NCBI RefSeq assembly: GCF_001613325.1
Contig: NZ_BDCD01000042.1
Location: 18,895-82,894, forward strand
Direction: 5' to 3'
Origin: Nocardia yamanashiensis NBRC 100130
GTDB taxonomy: Bacteria; Actinomycetota; Actinomycetes; Mycobacteriales; Mycobacteriaceae
Length of the DNA: 64,000 nucleotides
Shown here piece after piece: positions 62,401-64,000 of the stretch. The stretch's first letter is position 1; the number at the start of each line of letters is the position of its first letter. The notes below the pieces were generated by a model that worked only from the letters and a program-made list of their open reading frames with translations, made no database searches and had not been told where the DNA came from. The position numbers and the translations under genes are program-made.

Positions 62401-64000
62401 GCTGCTCGGTGACGATCGGGATGCGGAGTCGGTTGCTGCGCAGCAGGTTCGGTATTGGTCCGAGCGGCTGGCGGGTGCCCCGGACGCGTTGGAGCTGCCT
62501 GCCGATCGGCCGCGGCCGGCGGTGCAGAGCATGCGGAGCGCGGATCTCGCGTTCGGCATCGACGCGGAAATGCACGGGGCGCTCGGCGCATTGGCGGCGC
62601 GGACCGAGAGCAGTTTGTTCATGGTCGTGCACGCCGCGCTCGCCGTACTGCTGGCTCGGCTGTCCGGATCGCCGGATGTGCTGGTGGGCACCGCCATGTC
62701 CGGGCGCGGGGACGCCGCGCTGGACGATATGGTCGGCATGTTCGTCAACACCCTGGCGCTGCGCACGACCGTGGACCCGAGTCTGGGCTTCCGGGAGTTC
62801 CTGGCCGGCGTGCGCACCACCGATCTCGACGCGTTCGCCAATGCGGACGTGCCGTTCGAGCGGCTGGTGCAGGTGCTGGATCCGCCGCGCTCGACCGCGC
62901 ACCATCCGCTGTTCCAGGTGTCGCTGTCGCTGCAGAACTTCACCGCGCCGGTGCTCGAATTCCCCGGCCTGCGGGTGGAAGTCGAGCCGATCGTGCGCGA
63001 CGCCTCACAATTCGACCTGACCTTCGACCTGCGCGAACCCGCCCCCGGCGAGACGACCGGCCTGGACGGCACCCTCACCTACGCGGTGGATCTGTTCGAC
63101 GAATCCACCGCCGCCCTGCTGCTCACCAGGTGGCGGCGGATCCTCACCGCGATCACGGCGAACCCGAACATCCGGATCTCCGATATCGACCTCCTCGAGG
63201 ACTCCGAACGCGCCGCCCTGGTCCCGCGCCGCGGCCCGCGCAGCACCGGCACCCGCACCCTCGCGGACGTCCTGCAGGAAGCCGCCGCGACCCGCCCGGA
63301 CCATACGGCCGTCATCGCCGCGGGCCGCAGCCTGTCCTACCGCCGCCTGGACGCCGACTCCGCCCGCCTCGCACGCCATCTCACCGCCGCCGGAGCAGGC
63401 CCGGAAACCGTTGTCGCCCTGGCTCTCTCCCGCAGCGTGGAACTGATCACCGCGATCTGGGCGACCGCCAAGGTCGGCGCCGCCTTCGTACCCGTCGATC
63501 CCCGTTACCCGCAGGATCGCATCGAACACATGCTCTCCGACTCCGGCGCGCTGCTGGGCCTGACCGTCAGCGCCCACCGCGCAGCCCTGCCCGACGCCGT
63601 CACCTGGCTGGTCCTCGACGACAAACGATCTCTCACCCCACCGCCCGCACTCCGGACCCAGCAGCCGGAACGCCGCGACACCCAACCCGAACTCCGTCCG
63701 CATTCCGCCCACCAACCCCGGTCCGCGGAATCCCGATCGCCCCAGCCTCCCGCCCGGCCCGATGCACAACACGCATCACCACAGTCCGATCCCCGGGGGT
63801 CGGCTCCCCTCGGTCCCGATTCCCCCGCAGGCCCACCGCCGCGGCCCATGCGGCCGCAGGCGGGGACGCCGCGCACCGGACCTCGCCCCTCGGGGTCCGG
63901 TGCGCGGACACCGCATTTCGAACCGCGCGCCGGGATGCGCGGGTTCCGGTGGGCACAGCCGGAGCCGCGGGCTCCGCAGGGCGGGCCGCGGGTACCGCCG
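53429..64000 (+). CDS. Multimodular non-ribosomal peptide synthetase, 3' end outside window
   Basis: The frame is open for 3,524 codons to the window edge. Order by residue: C1 about 8-430, EntF-like, with RFHHILLDG (His139/His140, Asp144); A1 about 458-970 with LIYTSGSTGLPKG; T1 with GGDS Ser1020; epimerase E about 1075-1510 with LHHLVTDGITW and SFNYLGR; C2 about 1555-1990 with NHHLVLDGWS (1690-1695); A2 about 2010-2510; T2 with GGNS Ser2558; C3 from about 2619 with HHISADG (2944-2950); A3 from about 3278. Module 1 therefore offers a D-residue to C2. By eye the specificity pockets read DIENVGGVT-K (A1) and DAHVAALIW-K (A2), neither of which I can assign. The EntF-like first C domain suggests an acylated or aryl-capped first residue. 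No MbtH gene is visible. Confidence 0.93.
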   Translation, partial: MASSSPTSAFALSAAQRGIWFAQHLAGETPISIAQYVEFDGAVDIELLADAARRAGREFGTGYLRLLEIDELPWQLVDTSLDDRIDTVDFRSEADPEAAARAWMRTEYTAPLDMTRDRLCKVAMLRLGADRWWWYSRFHHILLDGVGALTMLQRTGEIYNAAVRGEQIPEGKAQPLEHIVEADAAYRDSDKLAADRQYWREHLQGMAEPAFLGRRTGAVDAHPRLLSGALPDETAALLDAVAAELSTSAAPIIVAAFGAFVGAMTGSGEIVLSLPVSGRTTATLRRSGGMVANVVPLRLHPMPTATVGMLIRATQNELTAALRRQRYRQEDIVRDLGWAMDEMAGFGPTVNLMLADTRIRLGEVTGRLNVLTSGLIDDLFVNVYPGAGGERTHIDFQANPNRYGDAELTALHARFLDFLHRFLAAGLDGPLTGVAAVSEGERAELVPAYGRSPAQPRTLPEILTAGALHAPSAIALRADGAAYTYKELSEYCHRLARVLIAAGAGPERPVAISIPRSAESVLATWAVAQTGAAFVPIDPGYPTDRIEHMIADSGVVAGVTVAGSRAALPDRVQWLVLDDPDTQRWLDAASPAPVTDADRITPVHLGQLAYLIYTSGSTGLPKGVGVTHRGLANLATGSGAAFGVGSDAVVAHAVSPSFDISVEELLIAFAVGATVAVVPPAAYAGDELARVLRTLEVTHLNVTPAVAGSLDPDTLPRLGTVVVGGDACPPELPIRWAGRTVLNGYGPTETTVTATLSAPLAPGDRITIGGPSRGARAVVLDPWLRPVPPGVTGELYLGGDGLARGYHQRIGFTAERFVANPFAAGERLYRTGDLVRWVRRNSQWELEFGGRSDTQVKVRGFRIELGEVDAAVARHPGVQVAITVGATTPGGATALVTYVLAGPDAIESDALEPPTASDDSETRSAPSAYIDPEAVKATVARQLPAHMVPSVVMVLDSLPLTPAGKVDRRALPEPDFTARATTGRMPVTEREQLLAGVFAEVLGVEAVGADDNFFALGGDSIVAIQLVARAKTAGLCLRARDVFEHKTVAALAAVATDATEPQVYELPGGGIGPIPLTPVVHAMLEHGPTWRRYAQAALIPLPADVDRDRLVPAVQALLDRHDVLRSKLVRGAQGMDSGPAAAAAGFDPDRGWEWTVGAVGSARAEDLVEIVRTAGDSDVEAELQWAADRLDPAGRVMARFMLVERDGAGPLLWVVLHHLVTDGITWRILLPDLATAWAGGELPPVGTSFRRWAHGQVEQVAERRGELALWQRISATPDPPLDTYPLDPRRDTVATMGQTRTVVDAEIASAALELVPERFHCGVDDALLTALAMATTRMRGTTRTLLTLEGHGREEALLPGADVSRTAGWFTSVYPVALDLSGIDIEDAFRGGAAAGAALKAVKEQLREIPDKGVGYGMLRYLDAESGLGHTPTPQLSFNYLGRTGTGGEGSETPWLPTRFTATNDDRAPLAAAVDINAFLTDAGLEVTWAYASRLFTEDRVREFAALWAEALTALVTHARSAEAGGHTPSDFALVPVRQAQIDGWERDYPSLADIWPLSPLQYGLLFHARYDNDTADGYTVQTRLSLAGRVDAPRLRAAAQALLDRHEVLRVAFTETSDGPRQLVLGAAEIPWQELDLSHIPEAAERQRELERLVAVDGGTRFDLARPPLLRFTLIRSGEDTYTLLMTNHHLVLDGWSTPLVVRELLSGYLAAVTGHEIGSAPAHSYREFLAWLGEQDDAASIAAWTAALAGVDSPTRAIPTLAGLTSTESGMVTADFSTAHLTRLEAAVRAAGATVNTGVQAAWALLLTMLTGRTDVVFGGTVSGRPPQLTGVEEMVGLFINTLPVRVRLDPGERVSELLARVQGEQARLLDHQHVGLAAIHQAVGLPELFDTLTVFESYPIDRETLSRAMDIAGMRILDVSGTDATPYPLNLMVIPQRDADGAESLQISVKFMADQLPEAAARRLLERFVFLLDQIAEHPNRRVAALQHCEPSERRSLLPVRGGDPVPMRTLPQILAAGASVNPDAIAISSGALSMSYRDLDAWSNRFARLLLSRGVGREVFVVLALTRSVESVVAVWALAKTGAAFLPLDPNYPVERIEHILTDSQAPIGVTVCAVGESLPGTIDWLLLDDLNTIRRVMTVSDAPITDAERGGPIDLSQTAYLIYTSGSTGKPKAVLLSHRGIANLISSQETALDLNETSSPLQVASPSFDASVHELLMAHAMGGRLVISPPDVYGGSELEALLREQRVTHAVITPSVLATMNPAGLPYLRNLAVAGEAAGPELVAAWSPDRRMVNLYGPTEFSIWATGPGELRSGEPITIGAPIRGAQAMVLDTWLRPVPVGITGELYLAGPALARGYFNRFALTATRFVTNPYGAPGTRMYRTGDMVRWVEAKSGDETRLELEYQGRSDFQVKIRGLRIELGEIDAVLAADEQVEYAATLGCPGPGGQTVLVSYVVPVEGERLDTELLRTRVAGALPGYMVPSYIIELDDVPLTPVGKLDRNALTPPDFSSLQERYLAPRSAVETAVAKVFAEILGTDQVSIDRSFFELGGNSLSATKVIARVNAALGATVALRDLFDAPTVAQLSARVTPAGELPGDRPGRPALAPRIRPDRVPLSPAQQRMWVLNRMDPGSAAYNITAALRLTGTLDLEALRLAIADVVARHETLRTIYPADAEGPRQVVLNAEAAIPDLRVLDTEDGAPLRERIEELTGTGFDLTRESPLRVGLLRIVEATEPAVSQDISTDDPDATLQPGTFIDMLPPPPPPGGKVVNESSTVKLALSEADRAAATASFARTEMERAAATRRPGKRTTRDTADSTEEPTVHFGSRRGPGRVWPQPADDASDSSGAASGSVRDRGDSTADPTVDFGSRRTSGRGANASRAGGRTAGEPRNSGRVDGATGHHSGTPATSEFERGLSSVAAEPDSGGDDVHVVVLVVHHISADGASMAPLAADLVGAYLARTAGVESVRPELRVQYADYSLWQRELLGDDRDAESVAAQQVRYWSERLAGAPDALELPADRPRPAVQSMRSADLAFGIDAEMHGALGALAARTESSLFMVVHAALAVLLARLSGSPDVLVGTAMSGRGDAALDDMVGMFVNTLALRTTVDPSLGFREFLAGVRTTDLDAFANADVPFERLVQVLDPPRSTAHHPLFQVSLSLQNFTAPVLEFPGLRVEVEPIVRDASQFDLTFDLREPAPGETTGLDGTLTYAVDLFDESTAALLLTRWRRILTAITANPNIRISDIDLLEDSERAALVPRRGPRSTGTRTLADVLQEAAATRPDHTAVIAAGRSLSYRRLDADSARLARHLTAAGAGPETVVALALSRSVELITAIWATAKVGAAFVPVDPRYPQDRIEHMLSDSGALLGLTVSAHRAALPDAVTWLVLDDKRSLTPPPALRTQQPERRDTQPELRPHSAHQPRSAESRSPQPPARPDAQHASPQSDPRGSAPLGPDSPAGPPPRPMRPQAGTPRTGPRPSGSGARTPHFEPRAGMRGFRWAQPEPRAPQGGPRVPP
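61892..61945 (+). repeat. 18-residue repeat, copy 1, in C3 insertion
   Basis: Encodes DSTEEPTVHFGSRRGPGR (NRPS residues 2822-2839). Shares 12 of 18 residues with the copy at 62018. Confidence 0.75.
62018..62071 (+). repeat. 18-residue repeat, copy 2, in C3 insertion
   Basis: Encodes DSTADPTVDFGSRRTSGR (residues 2864-2881), 42 codons after copy 1. Shared core is DST-x-x-PTV-x-FGSRR. Confidence 0.75.
63638..64000 (+). other. Pro/Arg/Gln-rich insertion in the third A domain, running off the window
   Basis: After WLVLDDKRS (residue about 3403) the A3 domain should reach the YTSGSTG loop within about 45 residues, as in A1 and A2. Instead about 120 residues of Pro, Arg, Gln, Ser and Gly follow (for example PPRPMRPQAGTPRTGPRP) without a stop up to base 64000. 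Confidence 0.75.

Overview
The window reads as chromosomal DNA of a mycolic-acid actinobacterium, most likely Nocardia or a close relative. Evidence: very high GC with GC-rich third positions, frequent GTG starts, promoter-like hexamers placed so that transcripts would begin at the start codon, a DUF5753-type XRE regulator and an NRPS. The mqo / acetyltransferase / Mg-chelatase-like / cobO / cobB / cysG / efpA-like order matches, from memory, M. tuberculosis Rv2852c-Rv2846c, but is interrupted here. No rRNA, tRNA, CRISPR array, transposase or phage gene was found; the content looks like core plus accessory metabolism.

Region 1-19.4 kb is mainly a polyamine/amine utilisation locus: an APC permease cut by the window edge, a PucR regulator, and on the other strand a CoA-acylating semialdehyde dehydrogenase, a class III aminotransferase, an aminobutyraldehyde-type dehydrogenase, a four-gene spermidine/putrescine-type ABC importer and a PuuB-like FAD oxidase. 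Together they would import a di- or polyamine, deaminate it and pass the aldehydes to central metabolism. A secreted GH5 glycosidase, a TetR/cupin pair and an HxlR/luciferase-like pair flank or interrupt it.

Region 18-31 kb holds single genes: metallophosphoesterase, Lrp regulator, EcsC-like protein, DDN-type deazaflavin oxidoreductase, HD protein, SMP-30-like protein, EfpA-like exporter, the fused siroheme/precorrin-2 enzyme, a secreted alpha/beta hydrolase, a DoxX protein and a phosphotransferase with an unknown partner gene. Region 31-42.6 kb is cobalamin/metal-chelation and core metabolism: cobE-like, cobB, cobO, a previously hidden 52-codon gene, fused chelatase ChlI/ChlD, GNAT, mqo, a lysophospholipase-like hydrolase, cobQ and map.

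Region 42.7-50.6 kb contains an LLM flavin oxidoreductase and a compact aminophosphonate system: a PhnF-like GntR repressor divergent from an FAD oxidoreductase, a phosphonatase-like HAD hydrolase and a complete ABC importer. Two operator-like palindromes in the divergent promoter match the PhnF site type. The logic is import of an aminophosphonate, oxidative deamination to the phosphono-aldehyde, and C-P cleavage.

Region 50.6-64 kb carries a small EspC-like protein, a divergent DUF4254/XRE pair around a long palindrome, a free-standing N-terminal adenylation-domain fragment and the first about 3,524 codons of a large NRPS (C-A-T-E-C-A-T-C-A..., open at the window end). The most unusual sequence is in this NRPS: a roughly 190-residue low-complexity insertion directly before the HHxxxDG motif of the third C domain, containing an 18-residue repeat, and a second Pro/Arg-rich insertion in the third A domain. 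Intrinsic terminator-type hairpins separate many transcription units.
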